A DNA stretch of 64,000 bases, from positions 62,001 through 126,000 of the forward strand of contig DAOTVP010000026.1 of the NCBI GenBank assembly GCA_034436155.1. The letters run 5' to 3'. This document shows, piece after piece, positions 24,690 through 33,550 of this stretch (position 1 is its first letter; each line of letters opens with the position of its first letter). Under the pieces are notes generated by a model. That model ran no database searches and was not told where the DNA came from. It saw only the letters and a program-made list of their open reading frames with translations. This DNA is from GCA-2794515 sp034436155 (GTDB lineage: Bacteria > Chloroflexota > Anaerolineae > Aggregatilineales > Phototrophicaceae). The position numbers were made by a program, and so were the translations under genes.

Positions 24690-26816
24690 TCAACCCGTTA
24701 ACGGCGGATGTGTGATAATCCATACATTCACCTGAATATCTGTCGAATTTTGAATGGCGATGATGTCGTAAATACGCCCCGCCTCAAAATTCACATCTAA
24801 TTGTTTGTATGCCACCAAACCGAGTTCAATATCGATGATGTAAATATCACTCAGACGGGCGGGTATACTTGCCACCCGTGAAATTTGGTTGCCCGCAATA
24901 TCAACGATAACCGGTTGTGCATTGGCAAACATCTCTTCTCGATACTGCACCACAGGTAGAGGCGTAAAATCTATCGGACGCACAGGCTCAATGGCGGCAT
25001 CGGCAACCGATAAATTAAAACGGACATCGGCATTGGTGGTAAAATTATTGAGTCGGACATATGCTCTATCACTTGTTTCAGGCAATGCTTGTTCAACACG
25101 GACTTCAATACGTGGGGCTTCGACTGTGTTGCCATAAATGTAAATGGTATGAACAAAATCGCGTTGGAAAGGATACTGGCGCAATGCCAAATCGGATGCA
25201 TTATAGGGTAAACGCACACTGACAGTCGCAAAATCACTGGCAGTTGCACCCACAATCACTGGCGCAGATAGTTGGGCATGAGGCAAATTAGTAGCAACGG
25301 GCGAATTATCTATATAAACATCAATCGGCGCACGGTCGAGGAGCATATTCACCACCTGCGCCCGAATCGGCAAAACAGGGGCTTGCGTGGGTTGCGTATC
25401 GTATGTAATGGTAAGGCTCTCATCTACACCAATTTTTTCACCTAACATGACAGGCGGGACTGTTTCATCGCGCCCTGTGATGAAATATAGATAACTGAAG
25501 CCTTCTTCTAACATTAAATTTTCGGTTATTTCTACTGGTATCTGTTCTGTGCCACTATTGGTCATAAAATACAGAAATTGAAGCCCTGCATCCATCAAAA
25601 TACCGTTTGTCGCTTGACCATAGGCGATGCGCCCGACCAAAGGAATATCGCCGACTTGATAACTAGGTTGAACAACACCTGAATTTGGTAAGGCGTTGAT
25701 AAAAATCATGCGTGCTTGACCGGGTGGCATAGAAGAGCGGTCATCGCGCACAGTGGCTAAATTCAAGCTACCTTCTCCGCCCATAAAGACTAAAATCGTG
25801 CTATCATCTTGGCGCGGGGTGAATGTAGTGGTATAAAGCGGTGTAGCACGGCTAATATCCGCCCCGCCTGTATACACTGCCACCCGATAATCACCAGCCG
25901 TGATTTGTTGGCGGTCTGATATGCGTCCATAATCGGCATTCGAGAAGAATAAGGTGTCGTTCATGTAAACATCTATCAGGGTTGCGGCGGGTGAAATATT
26001 CACCAAGCGGATGGTTGTGCGCCCAGATACACGGTTATTAAAACGCACAAAGCGCACACCTGTGGCAGTGGCAGGGTTGCCATAAGCGAATAAAGTCACA
26101 TTTTCGCGTTCTCGCAAACTGAGAACCTCTGTCAAGAGTGTGGTTTCACCCGTATGTAAAGCGATAGTCGCTTGCCCACTGGCGATATTGGCGGGGATTG
26201 TTTGTTGCCCATACACGACAGGCAAGGCAATATCTATCCCATTTTGGCGGAGGTTCAAATTGGGGACATTTTCTACAAAATTCACCAGCGAAATACGCGC
26301 CTGCCCCGCGTCTAATGGCACATTCGATAAAACAAAGGGTGTCAATTGTGGCGTTTGTGTCGTCCCCATGATGACCAGTACGGTGGTTGTTTGTGGCGCA
26401 AGTTCCACCTGTTGGAGCAAATATGGGGCAATATTATCTCGCGGAGATGTACCTGCGGGCATGAGGCGAATGGTATATGTCCCCGCAGAAATATCGCTGG
26501 CTTGGGTGTTCTGCCCATATCCCATTGCGAAGGCATAAGCCGTTGCTTCAACATAGATATCCACTTGTTCAAAGCCATTCAGAGCATGTAAAAATGCTAC
26601 GGATGCCGATTCGTTGGTGCTACTGGGCAACGAAACAGGTTGGGCGGTGGGGGTCGGGCTTGGTGTGATGGTGGGTGTCGGTGTTGGCGTGGATGTGGGT
26701 TGTTCGGTGGGAATATCGGTCGGCAAAATGACCTGCGTCGGCAATTGCGAATCGGATGACGAACATGCCGTTAAAATGCCGATAGTGAGGATTACAATCA
26801 GACGAAACACCTTCAT
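24690..26816 (-). CDS. DUF4397 repeat lipoprotein
   Basis: A 708-residue lipoprotein. The signal peptide ends in the lipobox ILTAC with Cys at residue 18, followed by a Thr/Pro linker (TPTPTPTITPSPTPT). At least two and perhaps four DUF4397-type modules follow, for example VAFLHALNGFEQVDIYVEA, ISLVNFVENVPNLNL, IRLVNISPAATLIDVYMNDT and VVNMLLDRAPIDVYIDNS. It would be tethered to the outer face of the membrane. ATG 26816 follows GAGAGGGTG; GTG 26825 is an alternative start. Function unknown. It shares module type with the genes at 21987 and 26989, forming a paralogue cluster interrupted by tyrS. Confidence 0.85.
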   Translation of the reverse strand: MKVFRLIVILTIGILTACSSSDSQLPTQVILPTDIPTEQPTSTPTPTPTITPSPTPTAQPVSLPSSTNESASVAFLHALNGFEQVDIYVEATAYAFAMGYGQNTQASDISAGTYTIRLMPAGTSPRDNIAPYLLQQVELAPQTTTVLVIMGTTQTPQLTPFVLSNVPLDAGQARISLVNFVENVPNLNLRQNGIDIALPVVYGQQTIPANIASGQATIALHTGETTLLTEVLSLRERENVTLFAYGNPATATGVRFVRFNNRVSGRTTIRLVNISPAATLIDVYMNDTLFFSNADYGRISDRQQITAGDYRVAVYTGGADISRATPLYTTTFTPRQDDSTILVFMGGEGSLNLATVRDDRSSMPPGQARMIFINALPNSGVVQPSYQVGDIPLVGRIAYGQATNGILMDAGLQFLYFMTNSGTEQIPVEITENLMLEEGFSYLYFITGRDETVPPVMLGEKIGVDESLTITYDTQPTQAPVLPIRAQVVNMLLDRAPIDVYIDNSPVATNLPHAQLSAPVIVGATASDFATVSVRLPYNASDLALRQYPFQRDFVHTIYIYGNTVEAPRIEVRVEQALPETSDRAYVRLNNFTTNADVRFNLSVADAAIEPVRPIDFTPLPVVQYREEMFANAQPVIVDIAGNQISRVASIPARLSDIYIIDIELGLVAYKQLDVNFEAGRIYDIIAIQNSTDIQVNVWIITHPPLTG

Positions 26817-26924
26817 AACAAACACCCTCTCAATGCAATATGATGTAACATCTCACAATCATAACGATAAAACCCCAAAACGGCAACCGATAGCGATTAC
26901 TATGAGGGTAGGTAATCGGTAAGG

Positions 26925-26963
26925 GTAAAAAATAAAAAAGGGCAACCTGTTGGGGTCGCCCTT
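26925..26963 (-). terminator. Strong rho-independent terminator after the DUF4397-SH3 gene
   Basis: On the minus strand AAGGGC and GCCCTT form the base of a stem that can extend through GACC and GGTT. TTTTATTTTTT follows. It separates the large SH3 gene from the lipoprotein gene downstream. Confidence 0.85.
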
Positions 26964-26988
26964 CTTGAATATTATACTGATGCCAACA

Positions 26989-29646
26989 TCATGGCGTTGG
27001 GGTGAAAGTTGGGAATACGGGCAGAGGCACGCTCCCCAATTCATCTTCGGGACCAAAATCATCTACCTCGATAGTATTGGCTTGAGTATTGGTGATCGTG
27101 GTAGCGGTTACTTCGGTATCCACAGGCACATCTTGGGCATTAGCACGTCTGCCATTATAGGTGATGGTGAACACATATTGACCAGACACCCATCCCTCAA
27201 TGCCTTCGTAGGTGGTCTTGAACCAGCCACCATCTGATGTACGCGCAGTCAATACAAGTTGTGTCCCTGCAGGGATGCGTGCTAACACTTCTGCGCCTAA
27301 ACTGGGGTCACGGCGCAAATTCAGATTGGCACCCGGATTCAGCTCAACGGTGGTCAGATACAAATTGCGTGTGTTCGGTTGGACGACCACAGGTTGGACA
27401 GGCTGAACGGGTTGGACAGGTTGCACAGGCTGAACAGGCGCAACGGGTTGGACGTTGGTGGTCGCCACGACACCCGAAATCGCACCGCGCAAATTGGCTT
27501 CATCCGCCGCCACCAATAAATTACGGTCACGCAATTCTTGAGCAGGGGTGATGCGATCATTATATTCGTATTGAATATATTGGGTACTCACCCACCCAGT
27601 CACTTCGCCACCTTCAAGGGGTGCATAACGGACAAATACCCAATTGCCCGATGCCCCTAACCCAACAAATTCCATGAGGGTGCTATTTTGCACACCGAGT
27701 AAAATTTCACCATCGCTTTGTGGGGTACGGCGGATGTTCAAATTGACACCCGGATTCAGATTAATAACGCGCACCAGCACGCGGTCACGCGGGGTTGGCG
27801 GTGGCGTAACGGCTGTGCCGACTGCCGCGCCAGCTAAGTTTTGTGGAATGGTTGGTAAATCTTTGAGCAGTTGCAATTCGTTACGCGGATTGCGTACTTC
27901 GACAAATTGGGCATTCACCCATGCGGTGATACTGCCACCATCAGGTGTTTGATAGGTCACATTCAACCATGTATCGGCGGGGTTTAGGTCGGCGCGTGGG
28001 TCAGTGGATGTGATTTGGGTTACAGGGTCAATCCAATCCACCAAAGTGCCATTGACATTGATTTGCAATACATTCCCATCATTGTCTTCTGGCGCACCTT
28101 CGCGTCCATTCACGATGAGGATACTACCTGATGGTGCAAGCCCCAACGAGAACGCATCGGCGCTTGGATATTGGCGCAATTGCAAATTGGCACCCGGATT
28201 CAAGATGATACGAGCTGTCGGACCTGTGGGAGTTGTGACCACAACAGGCTGAGCAGGCTGAACAGGTTGAACGGGGGTCGGCTCTGGTGTTGGCGTGGCA
28301 ATATCGGGTGTGGCAACCACCACAACAGGCGCTTCGGTAGCAGGAGTGACTTCAGACGGCGCAGAAACAACCACACTACTGGCACCAGGGGCGCTGGCAA
28401 TGCCTTGTAATAAACCTGTGGGAACAAAAATCACCCGTGGGGGCGAAAATGTTGTGCCACTCAAGACGAAGGCATTGTAATAAACACCACCATAAAATGC
28501 GCGAGCATCAAATGGCAATTCGGCACTTTGACCATTAATCGTCACAGCCAAAACACCTGCTTGGGTCGTTGGCGCAAAAGCGACAGCATCAGATGAAGCA
28601 CCAAAATCTAAATCGGTTGCCAATTCGAGACCATCGTCTAACGACACCGAGACAGTGCTATCACCTGCGATGGTATTTACAACACTCACAACCGCCGTAT
28701 CTGGGGTTAATTGCGATAAATCATCCGTCAATACGTTGACTTCTAATGTACTAGCCGTGCCTTGTGCGATGACGGTCAACGCACTACCTGCTAGAACAGT
28801 GACATCGCCTGTGAAAATGCTTGTACCGTCTTCGGTTAGGCGAATTTCGACAGCGTACTCTCCTAAAGGCAAGGCAAGATGTTGCGTCACATCGCCAAAT
28901 TCGAGCGCAGGGACAAGTTTGGTATCATTCGCAAAAATATCCACTGCGGGGGCATCGGCAACGGTATGTGCAAAGCGCACGAAACCCGCATCACCTTCGG
29001 CAGAAGTAGGAGCAGAGATTAACATTGCCTCTGGAAACGCTGGAGACCCATAAAGCAATAAAATTTGGGTGGTATTGCTGATGAGGCTATAAGGTGTTTC
29101 TGGGAACACCACCGTGCCATCAGCCAAACTGACGGCGATATTATACACTTCGGCGGGAATATCAAAACGTCCAGATGACGCGCCATATCCCAAACCAGAG
29201 ACAACCGTTTGACCCTCTGCCACCACATTTACATCTGGGGCATTAGCGATAGCATGAATCACCTGAAAGCGTGATACACCAACGGCAGTGGCAGTAAAAT
29301 CATCTTCAAATGGGACGAATTGCAACGGGTCTATGGTGGATGCAATCAACGTATTCGGGACACCTGCCGTGGCGGTGACGGGTTGTTCCCATAAAACAGT
29401 GGTCAAACCAGCAGGGCGAACAGACAACGTGTGGTTGCCCGCAGGCACGTTAATATAACCAGAGGCGTTGCCAAAACGCAACCCACTCACCGAGAGGTTG
29501 CCGTTCAGATAAATATCCACGCCACTCACACCCGGAATCGCATGAACAAAACGGAAATAACCGTTGGTTTCTTGCGCCGTACTAACCGAGAACACGAATG
29601 ACATCAGGATAACGAGGGGGGTTAAAAAGCGTATCAGTTTTTTCAT
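26989..29646 (-). CDS. Secreted multidomain protein: DUF4397 repeats plus three SH3b-like domains
   Basis: An 885-residue exported protein. Signal peptide about 1-24 (ends VSTAQ). The N half has DUF4397 units starting FRFVHAIPGVSGVDIYLNGNL, FQVIHAIANAPDVNVVAEG and VRFAHTVADAPAVDIFAND. A Pro/Val/Thr linker follows. The C half has three bacterial SH3-like modules, each opening LNPGANLQLRQYPS, LNPGVNLNIRRTPQ or LNPGANLNLRRDPS and ending in GW-type strands (GWVSTQYIQY, GWVSGQYVF). SH3b modules commonly bind cell wall, so a wall-associated surface protein is likely. AAGGAG precedes ATG 29646. A PVQ tandem repeat joins the second and third SH3 modules. Confidence 0.85.
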   Translation of the reverse strand: MKKLIRFLTPLVILMSFVFSVSTAQETNGYFRFVHAIPGVSGVDIYLNGNLSVSGLRFGNASGYINVPAGNHTLSVRPAGLTTVLWEQPVTATAGVPNTLIASTIDPLQFVPFEDDFTATAVGVSRFQVIHAIANAPDVNVVAEGQTVVSGLGYGASSGRFDIPAEVYNIAVSLADGTVVFPETPYSLISNTTQILLLYGSPAFPEAMLISAPTSAEGDAGFVRFAHTVADAPAVDIFANDTKLVPALEFGDVTQHLALPLGEYAVEIRLTEDGTSIFTGDVTVLAGSALTVIAQGTASTLEVNVLTDDLSQLTPDTAVVSVVNTIAGDSTVSVSLDDGLELATDLDFGASSDAVAFAPTTQAGVLAVTINGQSAELPFDARAFYGGVYYNAFVLSGTTFSPPRVIFVPTGLLQGIASAPGASSVVVSAPSEVTPATEAPVVVVATPDIATPTPEPTPVQPVQPAQPVVVTTPTGPTARIILNPGANLQLRQYPSADAFSLGLAPSGSILIVNGREGAPEDNDGNVLQINVNGTLVDWIDPVTQITSTDPRADLNPADTWLNVTYQTPDGGSITAWVNAQFVEVRNPRNELQLLKDLPTIPQNLAGAAVGTAVTPPPTPRDRVLVRVINLNPGVNLNIRRTPQSDGEILLGVQNSTLMEFVGLGASGNWVFVRYAPLEGGEVTGWVSTQYIQYEYNDRITPAQELRDRNLLVAADEANLRGAISGVVATTNVQPVAPVQPVQPVQPVQPVQPVVVQPNTRNLYLTTVELNPGANLNLRRDPSLGAEVLARIPAGTQLVLTARTSDGGWFKTTYEGIEGWVSGQYVFTITYNGRRANAQDVPVDTEVTATTITNTQANTIEVDDFGPEDELGSVPLPVFPTFTPTP
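27390..27451 (-). repeat. In-frame tandem repeat encoding PVQ linker
   Basis: Degenerate 9-base units (such as AGGTTGGAC and AGGCTGAAC on the plus strand) encode about seven PVQ tripeptides in the linker before the last SH3 module. Linker length is likely to vary between strains through slippage. Confidence 0.75.
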
Positions 29647-29686
29647 AGGGGGATTGCTCCTTGTATCAATTATCAACGAGGGTCTA

Positions 29687-29711
29687 TCGGGCATGATCTG
29701 CTCATGCCCGA
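29687..29711. terminator. Palindrome between ahcY and the DUF4397-SH3 gene
   Basis: TCGGGCATGA and TCATGCCCGA pair around a five-base loop, just after the ahcY stop on the minus strand. A T tract is absent. It shares GGGCATGA with the palindrome at 23342. Confidence 0.5.
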
Positions 29712-29728
29712 TATTGTTTAAGAAGGAA

Positions 29729-30991
29729 TCACGTTCCTTCTTCCCATTGGTTCAGGTACTGAATTTGCTCTTCGGTGAGGACATCAATTTCGATACCCAT
29801 CGCTTCAAGTTTGAGGCGGGCGATTTCTTTATCCACTTCTTCTGGAATTGTATACACGTTAGGGGTCATGCTACTGGCATTCTTGAGCATGAATTCTGCG
29901 CCAAGTGCTTGATTGGCAAAGCTCATATCCATCACGCTGGCGGGATGCCCTTCTGCCGATGCGAGGTTAATCAAGCGACCTTCACCCAAAATGTAGATGA
30001 GTTTATTGCCGACTTGGTATTCTTCGACAAACGGACGCACCAAACGCGGGTCGCCTTTGCTGATGCTACGCAACCCCTTCAGGTTGATTTCGACATTGAA
30101 ATGCCCTGAATTACACACAATCGCGCCATCTTTCATGACCTCAAAATGGTGCGTATCAATCACGTTAATGTCACCTGTGGCGGTGATGAACACATCGCCG
30201 ATTTTGGCGGCTTGGCTCATCGGCATGACACAGAAACCATCCATCACGGCTTCGAGGGCGGGTAATGGGTCAACTTCGGTGACAATCACATTTGCGCCCA
30301 TGCCACGCGCACGACTGGCGATACCACGACTGCACCAACCATACCCCGCAACCACCACATTCCGCCCCGCAAGCAAGACATTGGTGGCGCGGATAATGCC
30401 GTCAATCGTGCTTTGACCTGTACCGTAACGGTTATCAAACAGGTGTTTGGTGTTGCTATCATTCACAGCGATGACAGGGAATTTGAGCGCACCGTCTTTC
30501 GCCATTGCACGCAGGCGAATCACGCCTGTGGTGGTTTCTTCTGTCCCGCCAATGACATATTCGAGCAATTCGGTACGATCTTTATGGAGCAACCCGACCA
30601 AATCTGCACCGTCATCCATCGTCATTTGGGGTTTGTGATCAAGACCAGCTTTCAGGTGGTCATAATAAGTGGCGTTATCTTCGCCCTTGATGGCATACAC
30701 TGGAATTTCATCGTGTGCGACCAACGAAGCGGCAACATCATCTTGTGTTGAGAGTGGGTTCGAGGCGCACAACACCACATCCGCCCCACCCGCTTGCAGG
30801 GTACGCATAAGATTAGCGGTTTCGGTGGTGACATGCAAACATGCCGAGATACGCACACCTTTGAGGGGTTTTTCGCGTTCAAACCGTTCACGAATCGCAC
30901 GTAATACGGGCATTTCACGTTCTGCCCATTCAATCCGATAACGACCACCGGTGGCTAAGTTCAAATCTTTTACATCGTGTTCAACTGTCAT
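29729..30991 (-). CDS. ahcY: Adenosylhomocysteinase (S-adenosylhomocysteine hydrolase)
   Basis: A 420-residue NAD-dependent enzyme that splits S-adenosylhomocysteine into homocysteine and adenosine. Substrate-site motifs include SACLHVTTETANLMRTL and VNDSNTKHLFDNRYGTGQS. The NAD site is VVAGYGWCSRGIASRARGMGA (about 214-234), and CNSGHFNVEINLKGL follows. It is the shorter bacterial/archaeal form without the insertion and KPxxYRY tail of the long type. CAGGAGAAGAAG lies before the ATG. Its product adenosine is the substrate of the kinase encoded just upstream on the same strand. Confidence 0.95.
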   Translation of the reverse strand: MTVEHDVKDLNLATGGRYRIEWAEREMPVLRAIRERFEREKPLKGVRISACLHVTTETANLMRTLQAGGADVVLCASNPLSTQDDVAASLVAHDEIPVYAIKGEDNATYYDHLKAGLDHKPQMTMDDGADLVGLLHKDRTELLEYVIGGTEETTTGVIRLRAMAKDGALKFPVIAVNDSNTKHLFDNRYGTGQSTIDGIIRATNVLLAGRNVVVAGYGWCSRGIASRARGMGANVIVTEVDPLPALEAVMDGFCVMPMSQAAKIGDVFITATGDINVIDTHHFEVMKDGAIVCNSGHFNVEINLKGLRSISKGDPRLVRPFVEEYQVGNKLIYILGEGRLINLASAEGHPASVMDMSFANQALGAEFMLKNASSMTPNVYTIPEEVDKEIARLKLEAMGIEIDVLTEEQIQYLNQWEEGT

Positions 30992-31118
30992 GTGAAAAAA
31001 CTTCTTCTCCTGAATTGTTTATACGAGCGAATACGCTCCGCAAGTGGGAGCATTGTAACATAACATCACCAAAATTACTGCATATAAGCCCATGAGCGTT
31101 GGCTAATCGTTGCCTAAT

Positions 31119-32078
31119 TTATGCCAACAGTCGGTCGAGTGCGCCGTTATCATCATACTGCGTGCGGAAACGGGCGATAAATTCGGCAGGCGTAAACCGA
31201 TGGCTTTGTGTGCCGACATGCTCAATCGCGTATGTCGCAGAGAGCGACCCCATCTGCATAGCGATTTCGATACGATACCCATTCATCAGCCCATAGATGA
31301 GACCCGCACGGAAGGCATCACCACCACCCGTCGGGTCTTTCATGGCATCGGTTGGGAAGGCTTCTATCCGCACTTGTTCATCGCCATAATACGCCACCGA
31401 CCCACGCGGTCCGTGTGTCACCACCAAAATTTCGACCATCTGGCGCAACTCATCCAACGATTTACCCGTTTTTTGACCAATCACTTCGGCTTCATAGGCA
31501 TTGACGACCATCACATAAGCGCCTTGCATATCTCGCGCCAATTCTTCACCACTCAGACGAGGGACTTGCTGGCTGGGGTCGTATACAAAACGGATACCAT
31601 TATCACGACATTCTTGCGAAATTTGCGTCATGGCAACGGGGTCATTGGGTGTGATAAGTACGAGATCGGGTTTACCAGAATACACATCGGCAATGCGATA
31701 GTTGCGGGCATACGCCATCGCGCCTGTGTAAAAAGAGGCAATCTGATTATTCACCGTATCGGTGTTACAAAAAAATGATGCCGTAAACACATCATCAATT
31801 TGGCGGACGGTACTACAATCGACACCGACACTTTCGAGCCATGTCCGATAATCGGGAAAATCGCGCCCGACAGTCCCCATCAATTTGGGTCTCATCCCCA
31901 AAAGCGCCATCGTATAGGCGATATTCGCGGCTGTCCCTCCCCAGTGCTTGGTCATCTCATCGACCAAAAAGCTGAGGCTGACTTGGTGCATCTGACCATC
32001 AATCAGGTAGTCGCTAAATTTGCCCGGAAAACGCATTAAATAATCATAGGCAATTGAACCAGTAACAAGTATCTCCAT
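31119..32078 (-). CDS. PfkB-family kinase, probable adenosine kinase
   Basis: A 319-residue ribokinase-fold sugar/nucleoside kinase. The N-terminal GGTAANIAYTMALLGMRPKLMGTVG is the PfkB first signature. The second, DPTGGGDAFRAGLIYGL (about 257-273), holds the catalytic Asp and anion hole. VGRDFPDY and YDPSQQVPRL lie between. Position directly upstream of ahcY supports adenosine kinase, which would draw off adenosine as AMP and pull the AhcY reaction forward. Ribokinase or another PfkB specificity cannot be excluded from sequence. ATG 32078 or GTG 32087 could start it; both are weakly spaced. Confidence 0.75.
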   Translation of the reverse strand: MEILVTGSIAYDYLMRFPGKFSDYLIDGQMHQVSLSFLVDEMTKHWGGTAANIAYTMALLGMRPKLMGTVGRDFPDYRTWLESVGVDCSTVRQIDDVFTASFFCNTDTVNNQIASFYTGAMAYARNYRIADVYSGKPDLVLITPNDPVAMTQISQECRDNGIRFVYDPSQQVPRLSGEELARDMQGAYVMVVNAYEAEVIGQKTGKSLDELRQMVEILVVTHGPRGSVAYYGDEQVRIEAFPTDAMKDPTGGGDAFRAGLIYGLMNGYRIEIAMQMGSLSATYAIEHVGTQSHRFTPAEFIARFRTQYDDNGALDRLLA

Positions 32079-32194
32079 TGGTCTCACTTCTATGGGTTAT
32101 AATCGAATGATATGTTGGTCTGGGGGTATTTGCCTTCAACGACCAAACCAATATATTCTAAAACAAAATCACGCGAGTGTAAGGGTGAATCTGT

Positions 32195-33538
32195 ATGGCA
32201 TTGTTTAATAACCAACGTTTGACCAATCAACACCTCCAATTAGACATTCATGGCTTACGAAAGGGCTTGTATAGCGATAAATACTTCACCAATATCGCCC
32301 ATATTTTGGGGCAACTGTCTCAATCGGGGTATTATTATGCGGGCAAATCAGCGCGGGATGTCGGTATTGATGTGAGCAATATGGCTATCGGCGAGATCGA
32401 AGTCGAGGCACAAATTTTTAATCGGCGTGCGCCGTATGCTCTGGTTGGTGGGGTGGATGTGGCATTAACGATGCTCCGTCATGCCACAGGATATTTTATC
32501 GGCGATGAGTTTATCTCGACATGGCGTAACCTAGATGTTCACGCCGTCCAAGACGGCACATTCACCTACTACGCGGGTAATCCAGAAGAAGTGTTGCCTG
32601 TCATCCAAATTCGGGGCAAATTGCGCGATTTCACCCTGCTCGAAACACCCATGTTGGGCGTGTTATCGCGTGCCACACGTATCGCCACCAATGTGTATGA
32701 TGTGTTAGAGGTATGCAACGGCAAACAGGTGTTATTCTTCCCCGCCCGTTTCGATTGGCACGAGACACAAGCCCTCGATGGATATGCCTACTGGCTCGCC
32801 ATTCAAACGCATAACACCCAACGCGGTGGCGAATTAACCCCTCTGGTCAGCACCGATGCACAAGGCTTATGGTGGGGTGGCGTTGGACGTGGCACGATTC
32901 CCCATGCGTATATCGCCTGTTTTTTTGGGGATACCGCCGAAGCCATGCGCCTATTCGCCCAACATATCCCTCTGGATACGCTTCGTGTGGCGTTGGTGGA
33001 TTTTAATAACGATTGTGTGCGCGATTCGCTCAAAACCCTGGATGTCTTCTGGGATAATTATCGTCAGGCGCTCGAAAACAGCGATGATGAGAGGCAAAAA
33101 CGATATACTCTAAACGGTGTGCGCCTCGATACCAGTGGCAACATGCTCGATGCGTCACTCTCAGAAGGCGATGGTCGTGGCGTGAGTCCCGCATTGGTGC
33201 ATACCGTCCGACGGGCGTTGGATAACGCATGGACGCGCTGGGATTTGCCCGCGCATCTGGTCGAGACGGCGCAAAATTATTGTAAAGCCGTGAAAATTGT
33301 CGTCTCTGGCGGATTCAACCGCGACCGCATTGAGCATTTCGAGATGAATCATGTCCCCGTAGATTTTTATGGTGTGGGGTCATCCTTATTCACTAACGAC
33401 AAAGCCACCAACACCGATTTCACGATGGATGTCGTCCGCGCCCGTATCGGCGATGCTTGGGTGAATGTCGCCAAAGTGGGGCGTGCGCCAAATGACAACC
33501 CCGCCTTAGAACCGATCCATTTAGCCAATTTTGAATAA
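32195..33538 (+). CDS. Nicotinate phosphoribosyltransferase
   Basis: A 447-residue type II phosphoribosyltransferase resembling nicotinate phosphoribosyltransferase, which makes nicotinate mononucleotide from nicotinate and PRPP in NAD salvage. Marks are FNRRAPYALVGGVDVALTML (about 75-94), VLSRATRIATNV and, near the C terminus, KIVVSGGFNRDRIEHF with PVDFYGVGSSLF, which form the phosphate-binding end of the barrel. It reads in one unit with the CpaF-like gene 12 bases later. A TATAAT at 32098-32103 is a possible -10 without a clear -35. Confidence 0.85.
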   Translation: MALFNNQRLTNQHLQLDIHGLRKGLYSDKYFTNIAHILGQLSQSGYYYAGKSARDVGIDVSNMAIGEIEVEAQIFNRRAPYALVGGVDVALTMLRHATGYFIGDEFISTWRNLDVHAVQDGTFTYYAGNPEEVLPVIQIRGKLRDFTLLETPMLGVLSRATRIATNVYDVLEVCNGKQVLFFPARFDWHETQALDGYAYWLAIQTHNTQRGGELTPLVSTDAQGLWWGGVGRGTIPHAYIACFFGDTAEAMRLFAQHIPLDTLRVALVDFNNDCVRDSLKTLDVFWDNYRQALENSDDERQKRYTLNGVRLDTSGNMLDASLSEGDGRGVSPALVHTVRRALDNAWTRWDLPAHLVETAQNYCKAVKIVVSGGFNRDRIEHFEMNHVPVDFYGVGSSLFTNDKATNTDFTMDVVRARIGDAWVNVAKVGRAPNDNPALEPIHLANFE

Positions 33539-33550
33539 AGGAGTAACATT

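Noticed and set aside
27390..27451. Short CRISPR-like array
   Set aside because: The 9-base units are in frame, have no spacers and encode a PVQ linker inside a protein gene.
30992..31118. SAH or SAM riboswitch before ahcY
   Set aside because: There is a small GAGCG/CGCTC hairpin near 31025-31040, but the conserved bases of the SAH and SAM classes are missing.
31110..31778. 222-codon open frame opposite the adenosine kinase gene
   Set aside because: It is antisense to a well-supported kinase, has no recognisable domain, and its composition follows the codon pattern of the opposite strand.
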